Assembly (NCBI GenBank): GCA_002441045.1
Contig: DJWQ01000024.1
Coordinates: forward strand, 1-47,136
Reading direction: 5' to 3'
From: Firmicutes bacterium UBA6226
GTDB taxonomy: Bacteria > Bacillota_A > Clostridia > Peptostreptococcales > Acidaminobacteraceae
Length of the DNA: 47,136 nt
A program made the position numbers and the translations under genes. The notes under the pieces are model-generated. The model had not been told where the DNA came from. It searched no databases and saw nothing but the letters and a program-made list of their open reading frames with translations. This document shows positions 32,322-41,478 of the stretch, in pieces; the stretch's first letter is position 1, and each line of letters opens with the position of its first letter.

Positions 32322-33538
32322 CAAAAGTACATGAAAGATTTTTAAAGTATGTGGCATTTGATACAGAATCTGATCCTGAATCAGAGAGTTGCCCATCGAC
32401 AGCAAAGCAGTTAGAACTTGGAAAGTATTTGGTTGATGAAATGAAGGCAATTGGCGTTGAAGGTGTAGAAATGGATGAGAATGGTTATGTATATGGCCAT
32501 ATTAAGGGCAATGCACCTGGGCCAAAACTTGCTTTTATTGCACATATGGACACTTCTCCTGATTTATCAGGTGCAAATATCAACGCGAGAATCGTATCCA
32601 ATTACGATGGTAAAGATATTGTTTTAAATGAAACAGAACAGATTATTATGTCACCAGTAGAGTTTGAGAGCTTAAATCACTATGTGGGTCAAGACTTAAT
32701 CGTTACCGATGGCTTAACACTATTAGGGGCAGATAATAAAGCGGGGATCGCTGAAATACTAACCATGGCGGAATATTTAATTAACAACCCTAGCGTAAAA
32801 CACAGTGATATAAAAATAGCATTTACGCCAGATGAAGAAGTCGGAAGAGGTGCTAACCTTTTTAATCTTGAGAAGTTGGACGCTGATTTTGGATATACAG
32901 TTGATGGTGGTGAGCTCGGCGAAGTGGAATATGAGAACTTCAATGCAGCAACTGCTAAAATAAAAATAAAAGGATCTAACATTCATCCTGGTTCAGCAAA
33001 AGGTAAAATGAAAAATGCCATTCTAATCGCTATGGAGTTACACGGTATGCTGCCAGTTTTCGATAATCCTGCTTATACAGAAAAATATGAAGGCTTCAAT
33101 CATTTAAATGATATATCAGGTAATGTCGAAAGTGCGAGTATGCTATATATTATACGCGATCACGACCTTGCTAAGTTTGAAGAAAAGAAAGAGATGTTTG
33201 TTCAAATTGAAAAGTTCCTCAATCATAAATATGGAGAGGGAACGGTTAAAATTGATCTAATCGATTCTTATTTCAACATGAGGGAGAAAATTCTACCACA
33301 TTTCCACTTAATAGAAAATGCGATGACTGCGATGAAAAATTTAGGTATTGAACCATTGGTGGTTCCAGTTAGAGGCGGAACAGATGGCGCAAGACTATCC
33401 TATATGGGATTGCCATGTCCAAATCTTTGTACTGGTGGTCATAATTTCCATGGAAAGTTTGAGTATATTCCAGTACAATCAATGGAAAAGACCGTTGAAG
33501 TTCTTTTAGAAGTCATTCAGTTATATGTAGGAAAATAA
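32318..33538 (+). CDS. pepT: Peptidase T (tripeptide aminopeptidase)
   Basis: The 406-residue M20 metallopeptidase shows the two-zinc motifs AHMDTSPD, GADNKAGIAEIL and FTPDEEVGRGA, and the closing GGHNFHGKFEYIPVQSM that is characteristic of PepT. It removes the N-terminal residue from tripeptides in the cytoplasm. AAGGAGG precedes the ATG, and the start overlaps the aminotransferase stop as ATGA, so peptide breakdown and amino acid transamination are made together. A terminator follows directly. Confidence 0.95.
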   Translation: MTKVHERFLKYVAFDTESDPESESCPSTAKQLELGKYLVDEMKAIGVEGVEMDENGYVYGHIKGNAPGPKLAFIAHMDTSPDLSGANINARIVSNYDGKDIVLNETEQIIMSPVEFESLNHYVGQDLIVTDGLTLLGADNKAGIAEILTMAEYLINNPSVKHSDIKIAFTPDEEVGRGANLFNLEKLDADFGYTVDGGELGEVEYENFNAATAKIKIKGSNIHPGSAKGKMKNAILIAMELHGMLPVFDNPAYTEKYEGFNHLNDISGNVESASMLYIIRDHDLAKFEEKKEMFVQIEKFLNHKYGEGTVKIDLIDSYFNMREKILPHFHLIENAMTAMKNLGIEPLVVPVRGGTDGARLSYMGLPCPNLCTGGHNFHGKFEYIPVQSMEKTVEVLLEVIQLYVGK

Positions 33539-33552
33539 TAATAGTAAAAATT

Positions 33553-33597
33553 AAAACAGCCCATTGTAATAAGTTCATCACAATGGGCTGTTTTTTT
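33553..33597. terminator. Bidirectional terminator after pepT
   Basis: A 15-bp stem (33553-33567 with 33580-33594) with a 12-base loop, followed by TTT. T-rich sequence on the other strand lets it also end the DUF5668-type gene. Confidence 0.9.
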
Positions 33598-33599
33598 CA

Positions 33600-34139
33600 T
33601 TAGTAACGTTCATCCTCATCCTCTTGATGATTTCGACTGCTATCGTTTGCATATCCATCATCAGAATTCGCTGGTTTTCTAAGTAGGTATAGCCCTACAG
33701 CGATTAACCCTACAAACAAGATTAGGTCGTAATTTAAGTTGACAAAATTCTCAACTAAAAATAAAAGAGAAATTCCAAGCAAAATCATTCCAGTACGATA
33801 GTTAGCTCTTGGACGATGTCCATAATAAGCCATTTGTAAAAAGCCGAGTGCTGGCCCCATAATATAGAGTGGCCATAGGTTTCCCTGCACATTCCAAGTT
33901 GTAAATTCACTTACGAGAAAGAATAAACCGTAAGTTAAGAAAGTCGCGCCAGTTAATAAATTCCTACCACTTGCGTTTCCAGAGAAATAATCTCTTTCGG
34001 CTTTTAGTCCAATATAGACAAGAGCAAGTGGCCATAAATCCCAGATGTTAAAGTAAATAATGTGATAATGGTCCATGACCAATACCGCGCCAATGGCAAT
34101 TAAGAAAATGCCAAGCAAACGATTCTTAGAATCTTCCAT
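33600..34139 (-). CDS. DUF5668/LiaF-like multi-pass membrane protein
   Basis: The 179-residue protein has about six short hydrophobic helices and two copies of the LiaF-transmembrane pattern (GIFLIAIGAVLVMDH, WDLWPLALVYIGL and later LWPLYIMGPALGF). The last 25 residues are acidic and polar. Such proteins are small envelope-stress or regulatory membrane proteins of uncertain function. TAGGAGG precedes the ATG. The gene is alone, between the pepT terminator and the T-box promoter pointing the other way. Confidence 0.8.
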   Translation of the reverse strand: MEDSKNRLLGIFLIAIGAVLVMDHYHIIYFNIWDLWPLALVYIGLKAERDYFSGNASGRNLLTGATFLTYGLFFLVSEFTTWNVQGNLWPLYIMGPALGFLQMAYYGHRPRANYRTGMILLGISLLFLVENFVNLNYDLILFVGLIAVGLYLLRKPANSDDGYANDSSRNHQEDEDERY

Positions 34140-34280
34140 AGTAACCTCCTATTAATGGATAATTCGTATAAGTGCTATTCTGATAAATCCCCTTCAGAAG
34201 CATTGTTACGATGATTTTAAACATAGTATAAGGTAGAAAGGTTAAATTAACGTTAGAGCAAAATTAGAATGCCCCTTATA

Positions 34281-34309
34281 TTGACTTTCTTTTATACATT
34301 TATTATAAT
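34281..34309 (+). promoter_or_regulatory. Promoter of the valS T-box
   Basis: TTGACT (34281-34286) and TATAAT (34304-34309) are separated by 17 bases; transcription begins near 34316. The 140 bases upstream back to 34140 show nothing else. Confidence 0.85.
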
Positions 34310-34315
34310 GAGAAC

Positions 34316-34550
34316 AATATTGAAATTCAATGAAGATGAGGAGTAATCTTTGGCAATCATTAGAGAGGTGGACCTAGCGCTGAAAGTTCACTTGATGAAA
34401 GAAGATGAAGGTAGCATTGGAGAAGATTTGGTAAGTCAATAGCCAAATCCGGTTTGCGCCGTTAAAGCGATGAGGTGTCATCTAGAATCTTAGATGAAAT
34501 TAGGGTGGTAACGCGGAACTTTCGTCCCTTGGACAGAGGTTCTTTTTTTA
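34316..34550 (+). promoter_or_regulatory. Valine T-box riboswitch with terminator/antiterminator
   Basis: The conserved T-box antiterminator sequence AGGGTGGTAACGCGG is at 34502-34516 (usual form has ACCGCG). Stem I closes between CAATG (34328-34332) and CATTG (34415-34419). The AGTAA S-turn lies at 34342 on the 5' side, and GTA at 34411-34413 sits in the specifier place, one purine before the closing stem. GTA is a valine codon, in line with valS downstream. The terminator occupies about 34515-34550 and ends in seven T residues. Uncharged tRNA-Val should stabilise the antiterminator and allow transcription. Confidence 0.93.
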
Positions 34551-34578
34551 TGCCCTTAAATAATGAATGGGTTCATAA

Positions 34579-34605
34579 ACTGAGAGCGATCTCAGTTTTT
34601 TTATT
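34579..34605 (+). terminator. Second intrinsic terminator between the T-box and valS
   Basis: AACTGAGA (34579-34586), loop GCGA, TCTCAGTT, then TTTTTATT. It lies 30 bases past the T-box terminator and before valS. A TTAAGC/TAAAAT pair at 34604-34632 could serve as a second promoter. Confidence 0.75.
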
Positions 34606-34714
34606 AAGCCACAATCTTGCTTGTGGTAAAATTTGAGGACTCAATGTCCGAAGATTTTTATTCATCATAGTCACATTTATTTTCATCCAGTGGATGTTTA
34701 AAGTAGGAGGTCAA

Positions 34715-37357
34715 ATGCAAAGTAAGTATAATCCTAAGGAATTTGAAGATCGTATTTATGCGAAGTGGTTAGAAGAAAAGAGCTTTAGTGCAAAAGTAAA
34801 TCCAGAAAAAAAGCCGTATACAATTGTACTGCCACCACCAAATATAACAGGTCAACTGCATATGGGGCATGCCCTTGATCAAACACTGCAAGATGTTTTG
34901 ATTCGTTTCAAACGTCTGCAAGGCTATGAAGCGCTTTGGTTACCAGGAACAGATCATGCAAGTATAGCGACAGAAGTAAGAGTTCTAAAGACGATAGAAG
35001 AAAAAGAAGGCTTGACGAAAGATCAATTGGGCCGTGATGAGTTCTTAAGGAGAGCTTGGGAGTGGCGTGATGAGTACGGTAGAATTATCGTTAATCAAAT
35101 GCAAAAATTAGGTTCAAGCTGTGATTGGGAAAAAGAGAGATTTACAATGGACGAGGGCTGTAATGAAGCCGTGACTGAAGTATTTGTAAGACTTTATGAA
35201 AAGGGCTTGATCTATAGAGGCAATCGACTTATTAACTGGTGTCCTGATTGTAAAACGACGCTCTCTGATGCCGAGGTAGAACATGAAGAAAAGCCAGGTG
35301 CTTTTTGGCATGTTAAGTATCCGGTAGTGGGTACAGATGAATATCTTGAGATCGCAACGACTCGCCCTGAAACTATGGTTGCAGATACAGGTGTAGCCGT
35401 ACATCCTGAAGATGAGAGATACAAGCATTTGATTGGTAAGAAATGTTTATTACCACTATTTGATAGAGAAATCCCAATCATTGCAGACAGCTATGTTGAG
35501 ATGGATTTTGGTACAGGTGCATTAAAAGTTACGCCAGCGCATGATCCTAACGACTTTGAGATTGGTCTTAGACATAATTTAGAGCAGATCAATGGGATGA
35601 ACGAAGACGCAACTATGAATGAAGTTGCAGGTAAATATGCTGGTATGGATCGTTTTGCATGTCGTAAAGCCATCGTTAAAGACCTTGAGGCGAATGGTTA
35701 TTTGGTTAAAACCAAAGAACACCCGCATAATGTAGGTACTTGCTACCGTTGCAGTACTATCATTGAACCGAGAGTTTCTGATCAATGGTTTGTTAAAATG
35801 GAGCCGTTGGCTGGACCTGCAATTGATGTAGTTAATGAGGGCGATCTTAGAATTATACCGGATCGTTTTACAAAGGTTTATATGAACTGGCTTGAAAATA
35901 TCCGTGATTGGTGTATTTCCAGACAGTTATGGTGGGGCCATAGAATTCCTGCTTATTATTGTGAATCTTGTCCAGAGATCATCGTAGCGAAAGAGATGCC
36001 TGATGTATGTCCAAGCTGTGGTGGGACACACTTCAGACAGGATGAGGATGTTTTAGATACATGGTTCAGTTCTGCACTTTGGCCATTCTCTACACTTGGT
36101 TGGCCACATAAAACGCCTGAACTCGATTACTTCTATCCAACGAATGTTTTGGTTACAGGATATGATATCATCTTCTTCTGGGTTATCAGAATGGTATTTT
36201 CAGGCCTAGAATCCATGGGCGAAAAACCATTTGATGACGTATTTATTCACGGTCTCATAAGAGATGCTCAAGGACGTAAGATGAGTAAGTCTTTAGGCAA
36301 TGGTGTTGATCCACTTGAGATTATCGATCAATTTGGAGCAGATGCACTTAGATTTATGCTTGCAACTGGTAATAGCCCAGGAAATGATTTAAAATTCCAA
36401 ATTGAAAGAGTTGAATCTTCCAGAAACTTTGCAAACAAACTATGGAATGCGTCTCGATTTGTGATCATGGGTCTTGAAGGGGAGCTTTCTGATTTGGATG
36501 GAACAGAAGCGTTGACTTTAGCAGATGAATGGATCTTATCTAGACTTGAAACAATGATTGCTGAGATCACTCAAGCACTTGAAAAATATGAACTTGGTAT
36601 TGCAGCTAACAAAATATATGAATTCACTTGGAATGAGTATTGTGACTGGTATATCGAGCTTGCTAAAAAGCGTTTATATGGTGAAGATTCAGTTGCGAAA
36701 GCAACTGTACAAAAGGTTCTTGTAAAAGTATTGAAATCAATCTTAAAACTACTTCATCCGTTTATGCCGTTTATCACAGAAGAAATCTGGTCGTTTATGC
36801 CAAATGTGGATGGCTTGCTTGTTACAGATCAATGGCCGATAGCAGAACCTCAAAATAACAATCCAGATGCTGAAGTAAAGATGACGCTCATCATGGATGC
36901 CATTAGAAACCTAAGAAATGTAAGAGCTGAAATGGACGTTATACCTTCGAGAAAAGCAAAATGCTTAATTGTTGCATCAGATGCTTCAGTGGGTCAATTA
37001 CTTGTTGATCAAGCTGAATATTTGATAACTTTAGCATCCTGTTCTGAAGTGGTTTTAGTCGCTGCATCTGATATTCCAGAGGATGCCGTGTCTGCTGTTA
37101 TCCATGGTGCAGAGTTGTTTTTACCTCTAGATGATTTGATCGATTACGATAAAGAACTGGATCGCTTAATGAAAGAAAAATCAAAACTCGAAAAGGAAGT
37201 GGAAAGAGTGACCTCTAAGCTTGCTAATCAAGGTTTTGTAAGTAAAGCACCGGCTCATTTACTTGAAGAAGAAAAGCAAAAAGAGATTAAGTATCAAGAG
37301 ATGCTCGGTACAATCAATTCGCGTATCGAAGCCATCCTATTAAAATTAAACAAGTAG
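34715..37357 (+). CDS. valS: Valyl-tRNA synthetase
   Basis: The class Ia synthetase charges tRNA-Val. The HIGH motif is HMGH at residues 49-52 and KMSKS is intact at 522-526. The editing domain is between, with TTRPETMVADT and DPNDFEIG. The last about 65 residues are a charged coiled coil, as in bacterial ValRS. The start is ATG 34715, with TAGGAGGT directly upstream; an in-frame ATG at 34694 has no such site. The product is 880 residues, the normal size. Expression is controlled by the valine T-box at 34316. folC follows immediately. Confidence 0.98.
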   Translation: MQSKYNPKEFEDRIYAKWLEEKSFSAKVNPEKKPYTIVLPPPNITGQLHMGHALDQTLQDVLIRFKRLQGYEALWLPGTDHASIATEVRVLKTIEEKEGLTKDQLGRDEFLRRAWEWRDEYGRIIVNQMQKLGSSCDWEKERFTMDEGCNEAVTEVFVRLYEKGLIYRGNRLINWCPDCKTTLSDAEVEHEEKPGAFWHVKYPVVGTDEYLEIATTRPETMVADTGVAVHPEDERYKHLIGKKCLLPLFDREIPIIADSYVEMDFGTGALKVTPAHDPNDFEIGLRHNLEQINGMNEDATMNEVAGKYAGMDRFACRKAIVKDLEANGYLVKTKEHPHNVGTCYRCSTIIEPRVSDQWFVKMEPLAGPAIDVVNEGDLRIIPDRFTKVYMNWLENIRDWCISRQLWWGHRIPAYYCESCPEIIVAKEMPDVCPSCGGTHFRQDEDVLDTWFSSALWPFSTLGWPHKTPELDYFYPTNVLVTGYDIIFFWVIRMVFSGLESMGEKPFDDVFIHGLIRDAQGRKMSKSLGNGVDPLEIIDQFGADALRFMLATGNSPGNDLKFQIERVESSRNFANKLWNASRFVIMGLEGELSDLDGTEALTLADEWILSRLETMIAEITQALEKYELGIAANKIYEFTWNEYCDWYIELAKKRLYGEDSVAKATVQKVLVKVLKSILKLLHPFMPFITEEIWSFMPNVDGLLVTDQWPIAEPQNNNPDAEVKMTLIMDAIRNLRNVRAEMDVIPSRKAKCLIVASDASVGQLLVDQAEYLITLASCSEVVLVAASDIPEDAVSAVIHGAELFLPLDDLIDYDKELDRLMKEKSKLEKEVERVTSKLANQGFVSKAPAHLLEEEKQKEIKYQEMLGTINSRIEAILLKLNK

Positions 37358-37366
37358 GTGAGTAGC

Positions 37367-38647
37367 ATGACATATGAGGCGGCCTTAGCATTTATACACG
37401 GCACCTATAAGTTTGGCAGTAAGCTAGGTCTCGACAACATAAAACTATTGATGTCGAGACTTGGTGATCCGCAGAAAAAGCTTAAGTTTGTGCATATAGC
37501 AGGAACCAACGGTAAGGGTTCCACAAGTGCGTTTACACATTCTGTTCTTGTGGAGGCTGGATACAGAGTTGGACTATATACATCACCTTTTATAGAAACC
37601 TTTAATGAGAGAATGAGAGTTAACCATACTTTGATCAGTGAGGAAGCACTCGCTAAGCATACAGAAAAGGTGAAAGAACAAATCGACGAAATGGTTAAAG
37701 AAGGCTTTAACCATCCGACAGAGTTTGAAGTAGTTACTGCAATTTCAATGCTTTATTTTTTAGATGAAGCCTGTGATATCGTTGTGCTGGAAGTTGGTTT
37801 AGGCGGTAGGCTCGATGCAACAAACGTCATCGATACGCCACTAATTTCTGTAATAACGCCTTTGGCACTTGACCATACTGAGTATTTAGGAGACACCATT
37901 GAACTGATCGCCTATGAAAAAAGTGGTATTATTAAAAGAGATGGTATCACAGTGACTTACCCACAAAATGAAAGTGCAATGTCAGTTATTTCTGAAAAGT
38001 GTCAATGTGAAAACAACGAACTGATCATCACTGATTTAGACCAGTTGGCGATTACAAAGAGTTCATTTGGTACGTTGGAGATGACCTATAAAGGGCAGCC
38101 ATATTCACTGAGTTTATTTGCGCCTTATCAAGCACAAAATGCTGCTATGGCAATAGAGATTATTGAAGCCTTAAAGAGGAAATACCAAGTTTCTGTTTCT
38201 GCAGTACAGTTGTCTGAAGGCCTTAAAAAAGCCAAATGGATCGGACGATTAGAAATTATTTCAAAAGACCCATTTGTCATTATTGATGGTGCGCATAATC
38301 TTCATGGTATTTTGGGACTTGTTGAAAGCCTAAAAATGCTAAAAGGGGATTTAGACGTGGTAGGAATCGTTGGGATTCTAAAAGATAAGGATGTTTTAGG
38401 TATGTTGGATGAAATTACGCCATATTTAAAAGGTGTCATTACAACTAAGCCTGATAATCCAAGAGCGCTAAATGAAAGTGCCCTGTCCGATGCTTTCAGA
38501 GCACATGGTACACCTGTGTTTTATGAGAATGAATCAATTAAAGCATGTGTTGATTGGGTATTAGAACACGCGAAACCCAAAACCTTATATTTGGGATTTG
38601 GTTCTCTCTATATGATCGGAGAGATTCGAGCAAAATTCCATAATTAA
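37367..38647 (+). CDS. folC: Folylpolyglutamate synthase / dihydrofolate synthase
   Basis: The 426-residue Mur-ligase-type enzyme adds glutamate to dihydropteroate and folates. The ATP loop is at residues 46-52 (GTNGKGS), followed by LYTSPFIETFNERM, VLEVGLGGRLDATNV, TPLALDHTEYLG, the lysine loop YEKSGIIK and IIDGAHN. I prefer ATG 37367, with AGGTGA before it; GTG 37358 directly after the valS stop is also possible and would add three residues. The gene is in the valS transcript and so shares its T-box control, a common order in Firmicutes. Confidence 0.95.
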   Translation: MTYEAALAFIHGTYKFGSKLGLDNIKLLMSRLGDPQKKLKFVHIAGTNGKGSTSAFTHSVLVEAGYRVGLYTSPFIETFNERMRVNHTLISEEALAKHTEKVKEQIDEMVKEGFNHPTEFEVVTAISMLYFLDEACDIVVLEVGLGGRLDATNVIDTPLISVITPLALDHTEYLGDTIELIAYEKSGIIKRDGITVTYPQNESAMSVISEKCQCENNELIITDLDQLAITKSSFGTLEMTYKGQPYSLSLFAPYQAQNAAMAIEIIEALKRKYQVSVSAVQLSEGLKKAKWIGRLEIISKDPFVIIDGAHNLHGILGLVESLKMLKGDLDVVGIVGILKDKDVLGMLDEITPYLKGVITTKPDNPRALNESALSDAFRAHGTPVFYENESIKACVDWVLEHAKPKTLYLGFGSLYMIGEIRAKFHN

Positions 38648-38732
38648 TCCCAATTAATTAAAAGTCCAATGATATTTTAGACCAATTAAATTCAAGGCGT
38701 ATTATACAAACAAAAAAAATAAGTCAATTAAA

Positions 38733-38790
38733 AAATCCTACTTATGAAACACGTTAAATCATTTGTGTCATAAGTAGGATTTATTTATTA
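38733..38790. terminator. Bidirectional terminator between folC and the protease gene
   Basis: A 15-bp perfect stem (38733-38747 with 38768-38782) flanked by A- and T-rich sequence, between two convergent genes. Confidence 0.85.
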
Positions 38791-38810
38791 GCCTTAATAG
38801 GTGTGTCCGG

Positions 38811-40478
38811 TTACTGAGTAATTGCGCGAATTGCGATACTGCCTTGTTGCCAAATCTGGGTAATATCTTCAAACTTTTCGCCATTACCAATAAAACTTCT
38901 TCCAGGTAGACCTTTAATTGTATAGTCAATACCTGGATAGGGTGCTTCTATTGGCACTAGAAAGCTTTGAGTGCCTTTAAACTGTGCAGCTATCCAGAAA
39001 CCTTCTTTTGATGTGAGTGTTAAAGGGACTGGAAGTTCAATTTCATGATAACCCTTTTCTCTTAAAGTAACTGTGTTTAACGCAGTCCCTAATGTGTTTG
39101 CAAATATACCTTTTCCTGAGTAAATTGAAACCACCTCGTCTGACTCTGTGGTATATACGCCTATTGAGAGGAGGTTTGAGGCTGCCTTAGCTGTAAATTG
39201 ATTCACACCAAAGACTGGAATTGCATTATCAAAAGCATCAAAATGTGTTACGCCAGTTTCATCGTAATAGTAAAGGGTTGTGTTTTTGGTTGACGATTTG
39301 TAATCGGTTATGGTGTATGTGTAGTCCATAATGTGAACATCTTCATAGGAGATGTAGAAAAACCCATCATCCCCCCAGCTGTTGCCAAAACTGTTTTGAG
39401 CGATAAATGCGCCATCTCTTGACGGTTTTATTTGAAAATTGGATTTGTCATAGGTGTCATCCCAGCCAACAATTACCAGTTCATGTGTACGAGGTTTATT
39501 TTCACTTGAATTATAGTAGGCGAAGGTATCTTGCTTGTATACACTTGTATCAGATTCATTTAGATATATGGAAGACAAGACAGCACCATATTTCATGATA
39601 TTGGATTTGATTTTTAATAAATCATTGTTGACTTCTGAGTAACCAGTTAATCGATAGTTCTGATGACCATTTGTGTCTACAGGCCCGAGCCCATTAAGAT
39701 AATAGGTTGAAGAGATGTTAAAATTACCGCCACTTAAAGGCGAAACTGGCATAGGTGCATTTTCTAGCAGATGTGCTTCAGAGAAATCAAGAATTTTACC
39801 TGTATTAACTGCAATTGAAAGTTCGAAAAGGGTATTTGCCGCAAAGGCCCAGCAAGTAGCAGCGCTTCCTTGATCTCTAATAAATGCAGCAGCATCAAAC
39901 TGGTTATAAGTATTGAAAACAAGTGGCATATAAACGGGCAGATCGGGTGCAATAGTAATATTGTTCTTCAAACTACCTGTTAGAACTACATTTAAAAGAG
40001 GCGTTTGATTTAATGCAACATAGGTTACCCCTGAAAGATTATACATAGGTAATTCGCTATAGAGAGGATAACCAAGAGCACGTACAGGATAAGTAACTAA
40101 ACTTGGTGAACCGCTTATCGCCAAATTACCTAGACTTTTTGAGGTAATCATATTAGAACCAATGGAAGTTCTCTTTTTTAAGATCAATCCCGAATCAAAG
40201 GTATAGTTTGCGTCAAAGCCTAGAGCCTGTGTCATTTCCCATGTGAGAGGGAAATAGATATGATCGTCAATGAGAATCATTGGATATTTAAAATCCGTAT
40301 TATTATAGGTTTTTCCAACTAAGGTAACTTTTATTGGGGGAATAATATAGCTTGTTGGGCTGGCAGTTGCTGAAAAGCTGTGCACGTTTGTCCACCAAAA
40401 AGAAGTGAGCAGGGCAAGCACAACTAAAAATAGCGATTTTATATGCGTTTGATGGTGGGGAAATAACTTGGATTTCAT
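38811..40478 (-). CDS. Secreted papain-like (C1) cysteine protease with lectin-like tail
   Basis: A signal peptide or anchor lies at about residues 14-35 (KSLFLVVLALLTSFWW). Residues about 45-185 resemble a copper amine oxidase N-terminal-like domain with the repeated pattern of short strands (MILIDDHIYFPL, VTYVALNQTPLLNVV), a cell-surface module common in Clostridia. The C1A peptidase follows: nucleophile C209 in DQGSAATCWAFA, H332 in THELVIVGWDD and N362 in QNSFGNSWG, so the triad is complete. The last 150 residues match the lectin-like domain of clostridial C1 proteases. It should act outside the cell. There is no obvious inhibitor gene beside it. Confidence 0.88.
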   Translation of the reverse strand: MKSKLFPHHQTHIKSLFLVVLALLTSFWWTNVHSFSATASPTSYIIPPIKVTLVGKTYNNTDFKYPMILIDDHIYFPLTWEMTQALGFDANYTFDSGLILKKRTSIGSNMITSKSLGNLAISGSPSLVTYPVRALGYPLYSELPMYNLSGVTYVALNQTPLLNVVLTGSLKNNITIAPDLPVYMPLVFNTYNQFDAAAFIRDQGSAATCWAFAANTLFELSIAVNTGKILDFSEAHLLENAPMPVSPLSGGNFNISSTYYLNGLGPVDTNGHQNYRLTGYSEVNNDLLKIKSNIMKYGAVLSSIYLNESDTSVYKQDTFAYYNSSENKPRTHELVIVGWDDTYDKSNFQIKPSRDGAFIAQNSFGNSWGDDGFFYISYEDVHIMDYTYTITDYKSSTKNTTLYYYDETGVTHFDAFDNAIPVFGVNQFTAKAASNLLSIGVYTTESDEVVSIYSGKGIFANTLGTALNTVTLREKGYHEIELPVPLTLTSKEGFWIAAQFKGTQSFLVPIEAPYPGIDYTIKGLPGRSFIGNGEKFEDITQIWQQGSIAIRAITQ

Positions 40479-40543
40479 AAATACTCCTTTAAATAACAGA
40501 CAGGTATCTAATTAATCAGCTCAAGTGCTCAAGTTCTGATATG

Positions 40544-40570
40544 AAAAAAGATACAGAATCACTCTGTATC
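40544..40570 (-). terminator. Terminator of the DUF4364 gene, overlapping its stop codon
   Basis: On the minus strand GATACAGA (40570-40563) pairs with TCTGTATC (40557-40550) followed by TTTTTT. The loop contains the stop codon region at 40559-40561. Confidence 0.75.
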
Positions 40571-41092
40571 ATCGATTAATCGGTTGAGGATATCTCCGTA
40601 GAGATACTGCGCGCGTTTCTCCCAATTCTCGCAAATTTGTTTTGCATGTTTGTTTGAAACGACATTAACTTTGATGTCCATAAGCGTATAGATGCCTTCT
40701 TTAACGGCCAAATGAACAATGTAATCGTTATCATCTTCTTTATAGTAATCTGCGGTTACATTTGTTTTTATGACAAACGAACGCTTCTTCATATCGATGC
40801 TATCGTTGATCGTACGTCTAAGAGTCTGTGAGACACGATCTGAAAACAATTCTAAGGTGTTTTTGCCAGTTTCCGTAATGATGTAGTATTTTTCACCTTC
40901 GCTAGAACTGTACTCAAGCATTGACGTTTCCACGAGGTCGGTTAAGTATTGTTGTAGGTCAAAATAGTTCATTATATCATGTTCCAAAACAAAGTCAGTG
41001 AGTTGTTGATTTGTTAGTGGCACCGAAAAATGATTGATGGTATACAAGATTATAATCTTAAATTTAAGTTGTTGGTCTGAGTTGGGCTTCAA
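40559..41092 (-). CDS. DUF4364 family protein, predicted winged-helix
   Basis: The 177-residue protein shows the DUF4364 layout: an N-terminal winged helix (residues about 8-75, with LTNQQLTDFVLEHDIMNYFDLQQYLTDLVETSMLE and the wing YYIITETGKN) and a C-terminal mixed domain. The family is common in Clostridia next to varied genes; DNA binding is predicted but the target is not known. The start ATG at 41092 has GGAGGGAC upstream. It is divergent from the tiny gene at 41228. Confidence 0.88.
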   Translation of the reverse strand: MKPNSDQQLKFKIIILYTINHFSVPLTNQQLTDFVLEHDIMNYFDLQQYLTDLVETSMLEYSSSEGEKYYIITETGKNTLELFSDRVSQTLRRTINDSIDMKKRSFVIKTNVTADYYKEDDNDYIVHLAVKEGIYTLMDIKVNVVSNKHAKQICENWEKRAQYLYGDILNRLIDDTE

Positions 41093-41170
41093 CAGCAGTC
41101 CCTCCTAATCAATATGGTTACAGATGATAGTATAGCATAGAAATCTAAAAACTCAAAACGAATTGAGAAG

Positions 41171-41199
41171 TTGGATTGAAATTTATCGTATGGTATAAT
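41171..41199 (+). promoter_or_regulatory. Promoter of the 43-residue membrane peptide gene
   Basis: TTGGAT (41171-41176) and perfect TATAAT (41194-41199), spacer 17 bases; the start codon follows at 41228. Confidence 0.6.
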
Positions 41200-41227
41200 T
41201 ATTGACATAACAGGTTTGGAGGTAGAT

Positions 41228-41359
41228 ATGGGAAGTATAAATTATGAATTGATTGGAATTATTTTCTTCTTCTTGATTCTAGTCTCAATACAGTTTTCGC
41301 TGAATAAAATCATTGTGTTGCTTAAGGAACTGATCCAAATTACCAAAGTAAAGAAATAA
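41228..41359 (+). CDS. Small (43-residue) single-pass membrane protein
   Basis: ATG at 41228 has GGAGGT five bases before it and a promoter at 41171, which argues for a real gene despite its size. The peptide begins MGSINYELIGIIFFFLILVS and ends in a short amphipathic, lysine-rich tail (KKK-like, ITKVKK). Residues about 8-21 and 28-36 are hydrophobic. No family recognised. A hairpin with a UUCG loop (41364-41383) and a strong terminator (41420) follow. In this 386-base gap (41093-41478) nothing else is visible. It might be a phage-holin-like or small regulatory membrane protein, but there is no evidence to choose. Confidence 0.6.
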   Translation: MGSINYELIGIIFFFLILVSIQFSLNKIIVLLKELIQITKVKK

Positions 41360-41419
41360 ATATCAAAGAACTTCGGGTCTTTGCATTTTACCAAAGGCGA
41401 GAAGGGTGGCTAAATAAAA

Positions 41420-41446
41420 AAGGAGCTAATCTAGCTCCTTATTTTT
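41420..41446. terminator. Bidirectional terminator
   Basis: AAGGAGCTA (41420-41428), loop ATC, TAGCTCCTT (41432-41440), then ATTTTTA. The minus strand also runs into TTTTTTATTT, so it can end the gene at 41479-42654. Confidence 0.9.
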
Positions 41447-41478
41447 ATCCATATAAGGTTCGGTCATCTGAGTTATAA

